64,000 nucleotides of DNA from JBBQDZ01 sp038237515 (lineage in GTDB: Bacteria; Actinomycetota; Thermoleophilia; Gaiellales; Gaiellaceae), in assembly GCA_038237515.1 (NCBI GenBank), contig JBBRYP010000006.1:33171-97170 (forward strand), given 5' to 3'. The notes below the pieces were generated by a model. It did no database searches. It had not been told where the DNA came from and saw nothing but the letters and a program-made list of their open reading frames with translations. The position numbers and the translations under genes were made by a program. Below, piece by piece: positions 1 through 8,218 of the stretch; positions within the stretch are counted from its first letter, which is position 1; each line of letters begins with the position of its first letter.

Positions 1-1
1 G

Positions 2-295
2 TACGAGGGCTTCGGCCAGCCGCCGCTCGAGGCGATGGCCTGCGGCTGCCCGGTCGCCGTCTCGAACGTCGGCCCGCTGCCGGAGGTCTGCGGCGACGCT
101 GCCGTCTACTTCGACCCGACGGAGGTGGACGACGTAGCCCGCGGGATCCTGGAGGTGCTCGATCGCGGGGCAGCGCTCGTCGCGCGTGGCCTGGCGCGTG
201 CCGCGACGTTCACCTGGGAGGAGTGCGCGCGCCGGCACGAGGCGGTCTACCGCGAGCTCGCGGAAGACCGCTCGCGCCCGCGCGCCGTGACCTAG
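2..295 (+). CDS. Glycosyltransferase family 4 (C-terminal part, 5' end outside window)
   Basis: The window opens inside this frame. The first residues read YEGFGQPPLEAMACGCPVA, the conserved donor-binding stretch of GT-B glycosyltransferases of family GT4 (an E-G-F-G-x-P-x-x-E-A-M pattern), followed by SNVGPLPEVCGDAAVYFDP. These enzymes transfer a sugar from a nucleotide-sugar donor to a growing glycan at the cytoplasmic face of the membrane. About 97 residues of the C-terminal Rossmann half are visible; the N-terminal acceptor half lies upstream of base 1. The stop codon TAG (293-295) lies in a CTAG that also contains the stop of the convergent gene on the other strand. The context is a large polysaccharide locus, so a role in glycan assembly is likely; donor and acceptor cannot be told. 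Confidence 0.9.
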   Translation, partial: YEGFGQPPLEAMACGCPVAVSNVGPLPEVCGDAAVYFDPTEVDDVARGILEVLDRGAALVARGLARAATFTWEECARRHEAVYRELAEDRSRPRAVT

Positions 296-684
296 CCTTG
301 CCCGAGCGCCTGCACGAGCGCGGCGCTGTCCACGTACTCGCGGAAGCGAAAGACCTTCCCATCGCGCAGCTCCCACAAGTGTGCGAACGGCGCCTCGGCT
401 TCCCCGCCGGCGCCTCGCGCGCGATGCCGGCCGAGGACCACGACGGTGTCGCCCGTCTCCAGGAACTCCTCCGGTAGAACTCGGAGCTCCTCGTACAGCT
501 CCGGCAGCTTCGAGAAGAAGCCGCCGACGCCCTCGCGCCCGCGGAAGACCTCGCCGCTGAACGGGAGCCCGGTCGAGTAGGACTCCCAGGAGATCGAATC
601 GTCGAAGCGCGAGAGAACGTCGGCGATGTCCTGGCGCGCGAACGCCTCGTAGCCGCCGCGGATCGTGTCGAGGTTGGTCGACAC
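292..684 (-). CDS. SnoaL-like / nuclear-transport-factor-2-fold protein
   Basis: A 130-residue protein with the layout of the SnoaL-like (NTF2 fold) family. It has an N-terminal helix pair (TNLDTIRGGYEAFARQDI), then alternating strands including ISWESYSTGLPFSGEVFRGREGV, and ends with HLWELRDGKVFRFREYVDS. Members of this fold are small ligand-binding or isomerase-like proteins, and the family alone does not fix a substrate. I chose the GTG at 684 because homologous character begins there; the frame stays open further upstream but is Arg/Pro-rich with no family similarity. It lies 41 bases downstream of gmd on the same strand, so it may be the last gene of that unit, though nothing ties it to sugar chemistry. 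Its stop overlaps the convergent glycosyltransferase stop. Confidence 0.75.
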   Translation of the reverse strand: MSTNLDTIRGGYEAFARQDIADVLSRFDDSISWESYSTGLPFSGEVFRGREGVGGFFSKLPELYEELRVLPEEFLETGDTVVVLGRHRARGAGGEAEAPFAHLWELRDGKVFRFREYVDSAALVQALGQG

Positions 685-725
685 GGCTACACCTCGCCGA
701 TTCGACGCATCCCGCACTCCGGTTG

Positions 726-1712
726 TCAAGGCACAACCGTCGAAGGGTGCCCGCGCAGCCACTCGAGGTCGGCGTCGACGAGGAGCCGGACGAGATCGTG
801 GAAATCGACCGTCGGCGACCAGCCGAGCCGCTCGCGTGCCCGCGCCGCGTCTCCCACCAGGTCGTGGAGCTCGGCAGCGCCGCGCTGCAGCGACTCGTCC
901 ACCCGCACGTGCTCGCGCCAGTCGAGGCCGACGTGGGCGAAGGCGCACTCGACGAGCTCGCGGACGCTATGGGCGACGCCGGTCGCGATCACGTAGTCGT
1001 CGGGCTCTTCGCGCTGGAGCATCAGCCACATCGCGCGCACGTAGTCGGCGGCATAACCCCAGTCGCGCCTCGCCTCGAGGTTCCCGAGCCGCAGCTCCGC
1101 CTGCAGGCCGAGGCTGATCGATGCGGCCGCGTGCGCCACCTTGCGGGGGACGAAGTCGAGCGGGCGCCGCGGCGACTCGTGGTTGTAGAGGATGCCCGAG
1201 CTCGCGTGGAGCCCGTAGCGGCGGCGGTAGCTGCGCGCGATGAAGTGGGCGTACGCCTTCGCCACGCCGTAGGGCGTCAGCGGCGCCAGCGGGGTCTCCT
1301 CGCTCTGCGGCACCTCGCGCGGCTCGCCGAAGATCTCACTCGAGGAGGCCTGGTAGAAGCGGGCGCCCGAATCGACCTCGCGAATCGCCTCGAGAAGCGC
1401 GGTCGCGCCGACGGCAGCGAACTCGGCCGTCAGCACCGGCTGCTCCCAGGACGCCGGTACGAAGGACGGCGCCGCGAGGTTGTAGACCTCGTGCGGGCGC
1501 GACGCCTGCAGCGCCGCGACGAGGGAGCTCGCGTCGAGCAGGTCTGCCCGGAGCAGCTCGACGCGGTCGCGGACGACGGCCAGGTTCGGGTGCTCCCGCT
1601 CGGGCTCGCGCACGATCCCGTAGACCTCGTAGCCCTCGTCGAGCAGGAGCTCCGCCAGGTAGGAGCCGTCCTGGCCGCCGATGCCGGTGAGGAGGGCGCG
1701 GCGTGCGCTCAT
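726..1712 (-). CDS. gmd: GDP-mannose 4,6-dehydratase
   Basis: Converts GDP-D-mannose to GDP-4-keto-6-deoxy-D-mannose, the precursor of GDP-fucose, GDP-rhamnose and related deoxysugars. The 328-residue protein is an extended short-chain dehydrogenase. The NAD(P) loop TGIGGQDGSYLAELL is at residues 9-23, the catalytic SSSEIFGE at 123-130, and Y148/K152 lie in TPYGVAKAYAHF. The C-terminal half keeps Gmd-specific stretches such as GILYNHESPRR and RDWGYAADYV. It is the last strongly supported gene of a minus-strand unit (flippase, deaminase, Clp-N protein, methyltransferase, gmd) and its ATG overlaps the methyltransferase TGA (ATGA at 1709-1712), so translation is probably coupled. A GDP-fucose synthase at 6385-7305 could use its product. 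Length and motifs are normal for the family. Confidence 0.93.
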   Translation of the reverse strand: MSARRALLTGIGGQDGSYLAELLLDEGYEVYGIVREPEREHPNLAVVRDRVELLRADLLDASSLVAALQASRPHEVYNLAAPSFVPASWEQPVLTAEFAAVGATALLEAIREVDSGARFYQASSSEIFGEPREVPQSEETPLAPLTPYGVAKAYAHFIARSYRRRYGLHASSGILYNHESPRRPLDFVPRKVAHAAASISLGLQAELRLGNLEARRDWGYAADYVRAMWLMLQREEPDDYVIATGVAHSVRELVECAFAHVGLDWREHVRVDESLQRGAAELHDLVGDAARARERLGWSPTVDFHDLVRLLVDADLEWLRGHPSTVVP

Positions 1713-2488
1713 CGGCGAACGAAGGTCAGCCGCACGACGTCGCCGGCGGGATCCTCCCGCTCGCGCGCGAGGAGCCCGAAGAACGGCCCCAGCGGGAGGA
1801 GCCAGGGGAAGAGCCGGTTGTAGAGGGCGTTCAGGTTGGGCTGGAGGCGCACGGTGCTGCGGCTCCGGAGCTCGAGTGCGGCCGCGGCGGTGACCAGCCG
1901 CTCGACCGCTGCGTCGTCGTACCAGCGCTGGAAGAAGTGGCGGCCGTCCACGCTCGCGCCGTGGTCGGCGTACGCCGGGCGGTCGTGGTGCTCGTCCCAA
2001 CCGCGACGCGCGTGCGGGAGGGTGATCACCACGCGGCCGCCAGGTCGCGTGATCCGCGCGAGCTCGCGCAGAGCCTGCTCGTCGCCCCCGCCCGGGATGT
2101 GCTCGAGCACCGAGACGCTGTAGGCGTGGTCGAAGCTCTCGTCCGCGTACGCGAGCGCTCGCCCGTCGGCGTGCTCGAAGCGCAGGCGCGGCTCGCCCTG
2201 CGTCAGACGACGCCAGGTCTCGACCTCGGCCTCGAGCTCGTCGACCGACGTGACCTCGGCGCCGGCCCGAGCGAGTGCGACGGCGAGCAGCTTCGGGCTC
2301 GCGAGGTCGAGGATCTTCTCGCCGGGTGCCGCGCGAAGCTCGCGGGCGGTCGCCGGCAGTTCGAGGTAGCGACTCGGGTCGAGCGGCACGACGATGCGAA
2401 TCACTGCCTGCCGGTGGTAGCCGTGGCGGGCGAGGTGGCGCAGTCCAAGCCCGACGCTCGTCCGGTAGAGCGGCCACCAGTCACGCAT
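1709..2488 (-). CDS. Class I SAM-dependent methyltransferase
   Basis: A 259-residue methyltransferase of the type-11 group. The cofactor-binding motif I is at about residues 58-65, but the usual glycine-rich loop reads ILDLASPK. The acidic motif II is SVDELEAE (81-88), motif III is FEHADGRAL (104-112), and SVSVLEHIPGGGDE follows as the post-motif seen in this group. A hydrophobic C-terminal stretch (LFPWLLPLGPFFGLL) may touch the membrane. The likely role is methylating a sugar or lipid-linked sugar of the polysaccharide, by context only. ATG at 2488 shares its A with the TGA of the upstream Clp-N gene (TGATG), and its own stop overlaps the gmd start. The altered motif I is unusual and could lower SAM affinity or reflect a subfamily. 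Confidence 0.85.
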   Translation of the reverse strand: MRDWWPLYRTSVGLGLRHLARHGYHRQAVIRIVVPLDPSRYLELPATARELRAAPGEKILDLASPKLLAVALARAGAEVTSVDELEAEVETWRRLTQGEPRLRFEHADGRALAYADESFDHAYSVSVLEHIPGGGDEQALRELARITRPGGRVVITLPHARRGWDEHHDRPAYADHGASVDGRHFFQRWYDDAAVERLVTAAAALELRSRSTVRLQPNLNALYNRLFPWLLPLGPFFGLLAREREDPAGDVVRLTFVRR

Positions 2489-3126
2489 CAGCTCGTGCGC
2501 CGGCGCTTGAGGACGAAGCGCTCGCCGTCCCGAAGGACGAGCTCCCACCCCTCGGCCCCGAGCGCGTTCAGCTCTTTCTCGAGGTCACCTTCATCCGGAA
2601 GGACGCGGTACTCCCAGGAGAAGTTGAGTTCACTCCGCCTCCTCCAACGCCGATGGACGCCCTGCTCCCCCGCTTGCGGCAGCTCGGGTAGCGGGCCGGG
2701 CAGCATGCGGATGATCTCGTTGCGGATCTTCTCCGCGCCCGCGCCGAGATCGAGCAGGATGGCAGCGGCGACGCCTTCGTTCTCGCGCACCAACCCGAGC
2801 AGGATGTGCTCGGTGCCGATGTAGTTGTGACCGAGCGAAAGCGCCTCTCGCAGAGACAGCTCGAGCACTTTCTTCGCGCGCGGCGTGAACGGAATCTGCC
2901 CCGAGGTGACCTCGTCGCCCTGACCGACGATCCGCGCCACCTGCGCGCGCACCTCCTCGACCGTGATTCCGAGCGACTCCAGCACCCGCGCGGCGAGGCC
3001 CTCCTCCTCCCGGAGCAGGCCCAGCAGGATGTGCTCGGTGCCGATGTAGTTGTGCTCGAGCGCCCGCGCCTCTTCCTGGGCGAGGACGACGACCTGGCGT
3101 GCTTTCTCCGTGAAGCGTTCGAACAT
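2488..3126 (-). CDS. Clp N-terminal-domain protein with DUF4177-like C-terminus, no ATPase
   Basis: A 212-residue protein with two Clp_N repeats. Residues 1-75 carry HNYIGTEHILLGLL (25-38) and residues 76-145 carry the near-identical HNYIGTEHILLGLV (100-113). These repeats form the substrate- and adaptor-binding N-domain of ClpC/ClpA chaperones. No AAA+ module follows: there is no Walker A or B. After a Pro-rich linker the last 45 residues (WEYRVLPDEGDLEKELNALG and GWELVLRDGERFVLKR) resemble the small DUF4177 domain. It may modulate a ClpCP protease or recruit substrates, which is inference. Its setting inside a tightly coupled sugar operon is odd: the stop overlaps the methyltransferase ATG (TGATG) and a deaminase gene ends 9 bases upstream. 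Confidence 0.88.
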   Translation of the reverse strand: MFERFTEKARQVVVLAQEEARALEHNYIGTEHILLGLLREEEGLAARVLESLGITVEEVRAQVARIVGQGDEVTSGQIPFTPRAKKVLELSLREALSLGHNYIGTEHILLGLVRENEGVAAAILLDLGAGAEKIRNEIIRMLPGPLPELPQAGEQGVHRRWRRRSELNFSWEYRVLPDEGDLEKELNALGAEGWELVLRDGERFVLKRRRTS

Positions 3127-3135
3127 TCCGGAAGC

Positions 3136-3741
3136 CTAGGCGAGGGCAGGCCACAGCCCCGGGAGCGCCTCTGCCAGCGAGCCCACCGCCGGCTCGATCC
3201 TCCGGGCCCGCTCGACGAGCTCCGGGCGCCGGTCGGTGTAGCTCGCGATCACGTTCCCGTCGGGCCGGCTACGCAGGAAGAACGCGACGTGCAGCAGTTC
3301 CGGCAGAAGGCCGAACGGGCCAGGCAGGGGACCCTCGATGCGAACCGGGTGCGCGAGCATGTCGTCGTTCCCCCGCACGCGACCGACTGCACCGCCGTAG
3401 GGATCCTCGGCCGCGTAGCGGACGGTTCCCACGCGCGTCATGTAGGCGGCGCCGAGGCAGAGGAGGCATGGCTCGAGCGACGAGTAGAGCGTCCACCCCT
3501 CGTACGTGCGCGTCGAGGTCAGGCCCACGAGGAGGTTCAGCTCCGCGTGCGCCAGCCGCGACCGCGACAGCTGGGGCGGCGCCGGATCGTCCTCGAAGAT
3601 GCGATTACGGGCCCGCCCGACGATCGCACCCGCCTCGTCGGCCAGGACCGCACCCACGGGGATCGAGCCGGCCCGATACGCCTCCCACATCAGCTCGAAC
3701 GTCGCGCGCCAGGCCGGACCGAGCTCCTCCCAGCCCGTCAA
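3136..3741 (-). CDS. Cytidine/deoxycytidylate deaminase-family nucleoside deaminase
   Basis: A zinc-dependent deaminase-fold protein of 201 residues. The zinc and proton-shuttle motif HAE is at residues 65-67 (LAHAELNLL), and PCLLC at 91-95 supplies the two cysteine ligands. The start taken is TTG at 3741, which overlaps the flippase stop as TTGA; this type of overlap recurs across the window, and the reading begins LTGWEELGPAWRATFELMW. The substrate is not determined: the fold covers guanine, cytosine, tRNA adenosine and other deaminases. It is longer than TadA (about 150 residues), with a C-terminal extension of roughly 60 residues. Co-transcription with flippase and gmd suggests, but does not prove, a housekeeping gene caught in the operon. 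Confidence 0.83.
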   Translation of the reverse strand: MTGWEELGPAWRATFELMWEAYRAGSIPVGAVLADEAGAIVGRARNRIFEDDPAPPQLSRSRLAHAELNLLVGLTSTRTYEGWTLYSSLEPCLLCLGAAYMTRVGTVRYAAEDPYGGAVGRVRGNDDMLAHPVRIEGPLPGPFGLLPELLHVAFFLRSRPDGNVIASYTDRRPELVERARRIEPAVGSLAEALPGLWPALA

Positions 3742-5231
3742 TGGAGCGTCCGCACGTAGGCCCACGCATCGCGGAGCCCGGCCGGCCGCAGCACGCCCAG
3801 CAGGAGACCGTAGAGCGCGAGCCCCGCGAGCGCGGCCGGGATTCCCCCCACGACGACCGAGAGCACACCGAAGGACGCCGCGGCGAGAACGGTCTCGAGG
3901 ACGGCCAGCCGCCCGAGCCCGAAGAACGAGATCGCGAGCGTCCGCGGCGAGAGCGAGTAGAGCAGCGCGCCGACGACGAGGAAGGTCGAAAGTGCGAGCG
4001 CGATCTCGATGCCGACCAGGCCGAACGCCCGGCGGAGCGCCAGTGCGAGCGCCAGGTGCACGCCCACCGCCGCGATCGCGAGCGGCACGAGCAGCCGCGT
4101 CCGCTGGAAGACGAAGGCGAGCGGGAACGCGAGCGTGTACGCAACGGAGGCGAACATCCAGGGGGAGAGGTAGACGACGAGCCGGCCGAGTTCGCGGCCG
4201 ACGTGGCCGGAGAATGCGTCTCCGAGCACGGTCGTGACGACCCGACCGCCGACGAGCGCGAACACGCCCGCCGCAGCCGCGATCAGGGCGACGCTCAGCC
4301 AGGAGGAGTGCACGACGTGTGCAGCGGCCTCCTCGACTCCGACTCCGCGGCGGGTCAGCGGCGCTGAGGAGATGAGGGCGACCGAGGCCGCGGTGACGGC
4401 GACGAAGACGGCGGCGATCAGGTAGGCGTAGGAGAAGCTCGTGACCTTCCCGACTCCGAGGCCCGCGGCGAGTCGCAGGCAGACGAGGTACAGGCCCTGG
4501 ATCGCGATGGGGACAGCGGAGCCCTGGGTGAGCCGCCAGAGCCTGCGGGGAACCGCCAGAGCGCCCCTGCCGCCGGCGAGGTCGCCGCGCCACAGCAGTG
4601 CGACCGCCGGGATCCCGAAGGTGACCGTGCCGTTCAGCACCGTCGCCCAGGCGAGCGCGATCGTGCCGTGGGCATCCGCGAGGAGGACGAAGAGGACGAG
4701 CCCCGAGACGCCGCCCGCCGCGTACGCGATCGCCGCGACCAGGTACTCGTCCCGCGCCGCGAGCGCGCTCACCGCGATCGCCGCGAGGAGCTGTGCGAAG
4801 GCGGCAGGCACGAGAAAGGCGAGGGCGCGGCCGGCGACGTGGGCGGAGACGGGCGGGAGGCTGCCCGTGATCGCCTCGCCGAGCGCGTGCGAGAAGACGA
4901 CGACGAGGGTGCTGACCGCCGTTGCCAGCACCACGAAGGCGATCAGGTAGCCGCGCGTCTCGCGCCCAAGCTCCCCCTCCGCCACGGCGCGCGTCAGGTC
5001 GGGGACGACCACGAGCCTGAAGGACTGGGCTGCGAGGACGAGCACGAGGTAGACGCCGTAGGCGGCGAGAAAGCCGTCGGTCTCGGCCGTCCTTCCGAAC
5101 TTCTGCGCGAGGATCGCTCCCACCGCGCCTGCGGTCGCGCTCACCGTCATGAGCGAGAGCCCGGTCGCCAGGCCGCTCCTCAGGGCGCTCCCGCGGGTTG
5201 CCGGGCTACTCTTCGGGGAGCGCCCCTCCAT
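3738..5231 (-). CDS. Wzx/MviN-like polysaccharide flippase
   Basis: A 497-residue integral membrane protein with about 12-14 predicted helices, of the MATE/MOP flippase superfamily (lipopolysaccharide-exporter or MurJ-like). Typical stretches are an early TGLSLMTVSATAGAVGAILA helix, the AQSFRLVVVPDLTRAV loop and the hydrophobic pairs toward the C-terminus ending WAYVRTLH. Such proteins move polyprenyl-diphosphate-linked oligosaccharides from the inner to the outer leaflet. The ATG at 5231 is preferred over an in-frame TTG at 5246. It is the first gene of the minus-strand unit running to gmd, and its start lies only 2 bases from the divergent start at 5234, so the two promoters must lie inside each other's coding regions. 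A second flippase is at 25169-26527. Confidence 0.87.
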   Translation of the reverse strand: MEGRSPKSSPATRGSALRSGLATGLSLMTVSATAGAVGAILAQKFGRTAETDGFLAAYGVYLVLVLAAQSFRLVVVPDLTRAVAEGELGRETRGYLIAFVVLATAVSTLVVVFSHALGEAITGSLPPVSAHVAGRALAFLVPAAFAQLLAAIAVSALAARDEYLVAAIAYAAGGVSGLVLFVLLADAHGTIALAWATVLNGTVTFGIPAVALLWRGDLAGGRGALAVPRRLWRLTQGSAVPIAIQGLYLVCLRLAAGLGVGKVTSFSYAYLIAAVFVAVTAASVALISSAPLTRRGVGVEEAAAHVVHSSWLSVALIAAAAGVFALVGGRVVTTVLGDAFSGHVGRELGRLVVYLSPWMFASVAYTLAFPLAFVFQRTRLLVPLAIAAVGVHLALALALRRAFGLVGIEIALALSTFLVVGALLYSLSPRTLAISFFGLGRLAVLETVLAAASFGVLSVVVGGIPAALAGLALYGLLLGVLRPAGLRDAWAYVRTLH

Positions 5232-5233
5232 CG

Positions 5234-6388
5234 ATGACGAAGTCAAACAGACACCGACTCGCCTGGTCCGAGCAAGCCCTGGCCGACCTCCGGAAGGAGT
5301 TCCAGGATGCCTACCATGGGCGAACCGTTCTCGTCACGGGCGCCGACGGCTTCATGGGGTCACACCTCACCGAGGCGCTCGTCGAGATCGGGGCCCGCGT
5401 CCACGCCCTCGTGCGTGCGACCTCGAGCGGCGCGCTCAACAACATCGGAAACCTGCGCGGGCGGCTGAAGGTGCATTTCGCCGACCTGACGGACAAGACC
5501 TCGATCGACTACCTCGTGCGGGAGCTCCGGGAGGCGCCCGACCGGCCCTACGTCTTCCATCTCGGGGCTCAGGCCCACGTTGGCGAGTCGTGGCACCGGC
5601 CCTACGAGACGATCATGGCCAACACGGTCGGCACCCTCAACCTCCTCCAGTCGATCGTCGACCAGGGCCTGGAGATCGAGAAGCTCGACACGGCCGGCAC
5701 CTCCGAGGAGTACGGCAACGTCCACGCGGACGTACGCGAGCACCACACCTTCGACACGGACGAGAGCCTGATCCTGCACGAGCGCTCGCCGATCAACCCT
5801 AAGTCGATCTACGCGACCTCGAAGGTGGCCGCCGACTTCCTGACGATGAACTTCTACGACGCGTTCGGCCTGCCGACGCTCGTCACCCGCATGTTCAACA
5901 ACTACGGCCCGCGCCAGAACCCGCGCTACGTGACGGGGACGATCATCACCCAGGCGCTCGAGCGGCCGACGATCGAGCTCGGCGCGCTCGATCCGATGCG
6001 CGACTTCTGCTTCTGCACCGACGGGGTGCGCGGCCACCTCACGGTTGCCGCGTGCGGCAACCCTGGAGACCTCTACGTCTACGGGCAGGGGAGCAACATC
6101 TCGATGCAGGCCTGGGCCGAGATGATCCTCGCGATCGGCAAGGAGGAGGGCTACTGGCCCGAGCGCGAGATCGCGCAGGTGGAGTCGCGCCATCGCCCGG
6201 GCTCGAGCGAGGTAATGGCGCTGCGCGTGGGTTACGAGAAGCTGAATCGCGAGACTGGCTGGACGCCGCTCGTCTCGTGGGAGGAGGGGATCTCCCGGAC
6301 GATCGGCTGGTACGCCGAGAATCGCGAGCGCTGGATCGGCCGCGTCGACTGGCTGCCTGCCGCGCAGGCGAGCGCGCCGGTCAGGTGA
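5234..6388 (+). CDS. NAD-dependent nucleotide-sugar epimerase/dehydratase (extended SDR)
   Basis: A 384-residue extended SDR. The NAD loop VTGADGFMGSHL is at residues 34-45, the catalytic region is DTAGTSEEYG (152-161), and Y193 and K197 lie in SIYATSKVAAD. MFNNYGPRQNPRYVTGTIITQAL is the substrate-side motif of nucleotide-sugar 4,6-dehydratases and epimerases. It closely follows the architecture of GDP-/dTDP-/CDP-sugar 4,6-dehydratases, but the exact donor sugar cannot be read from the motifs. An N-terminal leader of about 30 residues precedes the Rossmann strand. ATG 5234 is chosen; an in-frame ATG at 5198 would run into the divergent flippase gene. Its stop overlaps the GDP-fucose-synthase start (GTGA, 6385-6388), so the two probably act on the same nucleotide sugar. 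Confidence 0.85.
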   Translation: MTKSNRHRLAWSEQALADLRKEFQDAYHGRTVLVTGADGFMGSHLTEALVEIGARVHALVRATSSGALNNIGNLRGRLKVHFADLTDKTSIDYLVRELREAPDRPYVFHLGAQAHVGESWHRPYETIMANTVGTLNLLQSIVDQGLEIEKLDTAGTSEEYGNVHADVREHHTFDTDESLILHERSPINPKSIYATSKVAADFLTMNFYDAFGLPTLVTRMFNNYGPRQNPRYVTGTIITQALERPTIELGALDPMRDFCFCTDGVRGHLTVAACGNPGDLYVYGQGSNISMQAWAEMILAIGKEEGYWPEREIAQVESRHRPGSSEVMALRVGYEKLNRETGWTPLVSWEEGISRTIGWYAENRERWIGRVDWLPAAQASAPVR

Positions 6389-7305
6389 CGACTCTCGTCA
6401 CGGGCGGCGGGGGCTTCCTCGGGTCGCACCTCGTCGAGCGTCTCGAGGCGGAGGGCCGGGACGTCTTCGCGGCACGCCGGCGCGACTACGACCTGACGCA
6501 CGAAGCCGACGCCGCGCGCCTGTTCGGCGAGGTGCGGCCGGACCTCGTGTTCCACCTCGCGGCGGAGGTGGGCGGGATCGGCGCGAACCGCGCGAACCCA
6601 GGGCGCTATTGGTTCGCGAACCTGCAGATGGGCGTGAACATGCTGGAGCAGGCGCGCCTGCACGGAGTGGAGAAGCTGGTGATCGTCGGCACCGTCTGCT
6701 CGTACCCGAAGTTCACGCCCGTTCCGTTCCGCGAGGAGCACCTCTGGGACGGCTATCCGGAGGAGACGAACGCGCCCTACGGCGTCGCGAAGAAAGCGAT
6801 TCTCGTCGGCGCCCAGGCCTATCGCCAGCAGTACGGCCTCGATTCGATCTTCCTGCTGCCGGCGAACCTCTACGGGCCGCGCGACAACTTCCACGATACG
6901 AACGCGCACGTGATCGCCGACCTGATCCGGAAGATGCTCGCGAGCAGCGACGAGATCGTGCTGTGGGGCGACGGCTCGCCCACGCGCGAGTTCCTCTACG
7001 TGGACGACGCGGTCGAGGGACTCCTGCTCGCGAGCGCGCGCTACGACGGCGCGGAGCCGGTGAACCTCGGCGCCGGCAAGGAGATCTCGATCCGCGACCT
7101 CGCCGACCTCGTGGCGGACGTGACCGGCTTCGAGGGTCGAATCGTGTGGGACACGTCGATGCCGAACGGGCAGCCACGGCGCAGCCTCGATCCGTCGCGC
7201 GCCCTGGAGCTCTTCGGCTTCGCGGCGCGGACGCCGCTGCGGGAGGGGCTCGAACGCACGATCGCCTGGTACCGGGCACACGCTCCCGCGCATGCGGCGG
7301 CCTAG
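6385..7305 (+). CDS. fcl: GDP-L-fucose synthase (GDP-4-keto-6-deoxymannose 3,5-epimerase-4-reductase)
   Basis: Completes GDP-fucose synthesis by epimerising and reducing the Gmd product with NADPH. The 306-residue SDR begins VTTLVTGGGGFLGSHL. The family hallmark is GTVCSYP at residues 102-108, equivalent to GSSCIYP in E. coli Fcl, with the catalytic cysteine kept at C105 and the Ser-107 equivalent replaced by T103. The catalytic pair is Y132/K136 in PYGVAKKAIL. NLYGPRDNFHDTNAHVIADLIRKM is the substrate-binding stretch of this family. GTG 6385 overlaps the preceding stop. The following membrane-protein gene starts 14 bases before this gene ends. Gmd is encoded nearby on the other strand, so a GDP-fucose or related 6-deoxyhexose branch is well supported. 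Confidence 0.9.
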   Translation: MTTLVTGGGGFLGSHLVERLEAEGRDVFAARRRDYDLTHEADAARLFGEVRPDLVFHLAAEVGGIGANRANPGRYWFANLQMGVNMLEQARLHGVEKLVIVGTVCSYPKFTPVPFREEHLWDGYPEETNAPYGVAKKAILVGAQAYRQQYGLDSIFLLPANLYGPRDNFHDTNAHVIADLIRKMLASSDEIVLWGDGSPTREFLYVDDAVEGLLLASARYDGAEPVNLGAGKEISIRDLADLVADVTGFEGRIVWDTSMPNGQPRRSLDPSRALELFGFAARTPLREGLERTIAWYRAHAPAHAAA

Positions 7306-8218
7306 CAGGCTGCCTCCAAGGCTGCCGCGCCTAACCCGTCTGCTGCCCGCGCTGGTCGCGGTGCAGTGGCTCGCCGCGCTCGTCCACGCGCACCGCCACC
7401 ACCACCAGACGACCGCCCTCGTCTACGCGAGCGTGCTCGTGCTCGGCCCCGTCGCGATCATCTGCCTCTACCGGATCGGCGTCGAGCTCGCCGGCCGGTG
7501 GCTCGGGTACCTCGCCGCGACGCTCTGGGTCGTCACCCCGTACGCGATCGTGCCGCTCTACGACACGCGGTTCCGGCACGGCGTCAGCCAGGAGATCGTC
7601 CCGCGGGCGATCGGGACGACGCAGAGCGGCGAGCTCGTCGTCGCCGTGCTCCTCCTCCTCGCCTGCCTGCTGACGTTGCGGGCGATCGACCGAGGGGGCT
7701 GGCGCGGTCTCACCGCCGGGCTGCTCGCCGGCGCCGCCGGAATGGTCGACGCGGCCGGCCTGCTTTTCGTCGCGCCCGCCCTGGTCGCGCTCCTCGCCGC
7801 GGGCCGGCTGCCCCAGCTCTTGCGCTTCAGCGTCGGCGTCGCCGCCGGTCTCCTCGTCGTCCGCGCGGCGGGCACGGGCAGCGGGGTCCACTACGGGAGC
7901 TTCCATCAGCTCCAGCACAACTTCACGTTCATCCGCGAGTACTTCTACTCGCTGCGCGCGCTCGAGTTCCTCCCGATCGCCGGGGCGATCGCAATCGCCC
8001 GGCGCTCCCCGCCGGCGGCCCTCCTGATCGGAGGCTGGTTCGCCGCGTTCCTGATGATCCGCGGCAGCTCGACCGAGGTGCTCGACGGCTCGTTCTACCG
8101 GATGATGCTCCCCGCGCTTCCCGCGTACGTCCTGCTGGCAGCTTCGATCCCGCTTCTGGCGCCGGCACCGCGAGCGTTCCGGTCGACGGTGCTAGCGCGG
8201 CGCCCGCGCGTCGAGTGA
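7292..8218 (+). CDS. Polytopic membrane protein, possibly a glycosyltransferase remnant of the GT39/ArnT type
   Basis: A 308-residue protein with about eight hydrophobic helices separated by short polar loops. An Arg-rich N-terminus (MRRPSRLPPRLPR) is followed by helices around residues 17-33, 42-63, 70-84 and onward. The pattern ALVYASVLVLGPVAIICLYRIGVELAGRWLG resembles the membrane core of dolichol/polyprenyl-phosphate-mannose-protein-mannosyltransferase (GT39) or Wzy-like proteins. However, the N-terminal periplasmic loop with the acidic catalytic pair of GT39 is not seen, so the function is open. Its ATG lies inside the end of fcl, suggesting coupling. It overlaps the convergent DUF2304 gene by 27 bases (8192-8218). 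Confidence 0.7.
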   Translation: MRRPSRLPPRLPRLTRLLPALVAVQWLAALVHAHRHHHQTTALVYASVLVLGPVAIICLYRIGVELAGRWLGYLAATLWVVTPYAIVPLYDTRFRHGVSQEIVPRAIGTTQSGELVVAVLLLLACLLTLRAIDRGGWRGLTAGLLAGAAGMVDAAGLLFVAPALVALLAAGRLPQLLRFSVGVAAGLLVVRAAGTGSGVHYGSFHQLQHNFTFIREYFYSLRALEFLPIAGAIAIARRSPPAALLIGGWFAAFLMIRGSSTEVLDGSFYRMMLPALPAYVLLAASIPLLAPAPRAFRSTVLARRPRVE

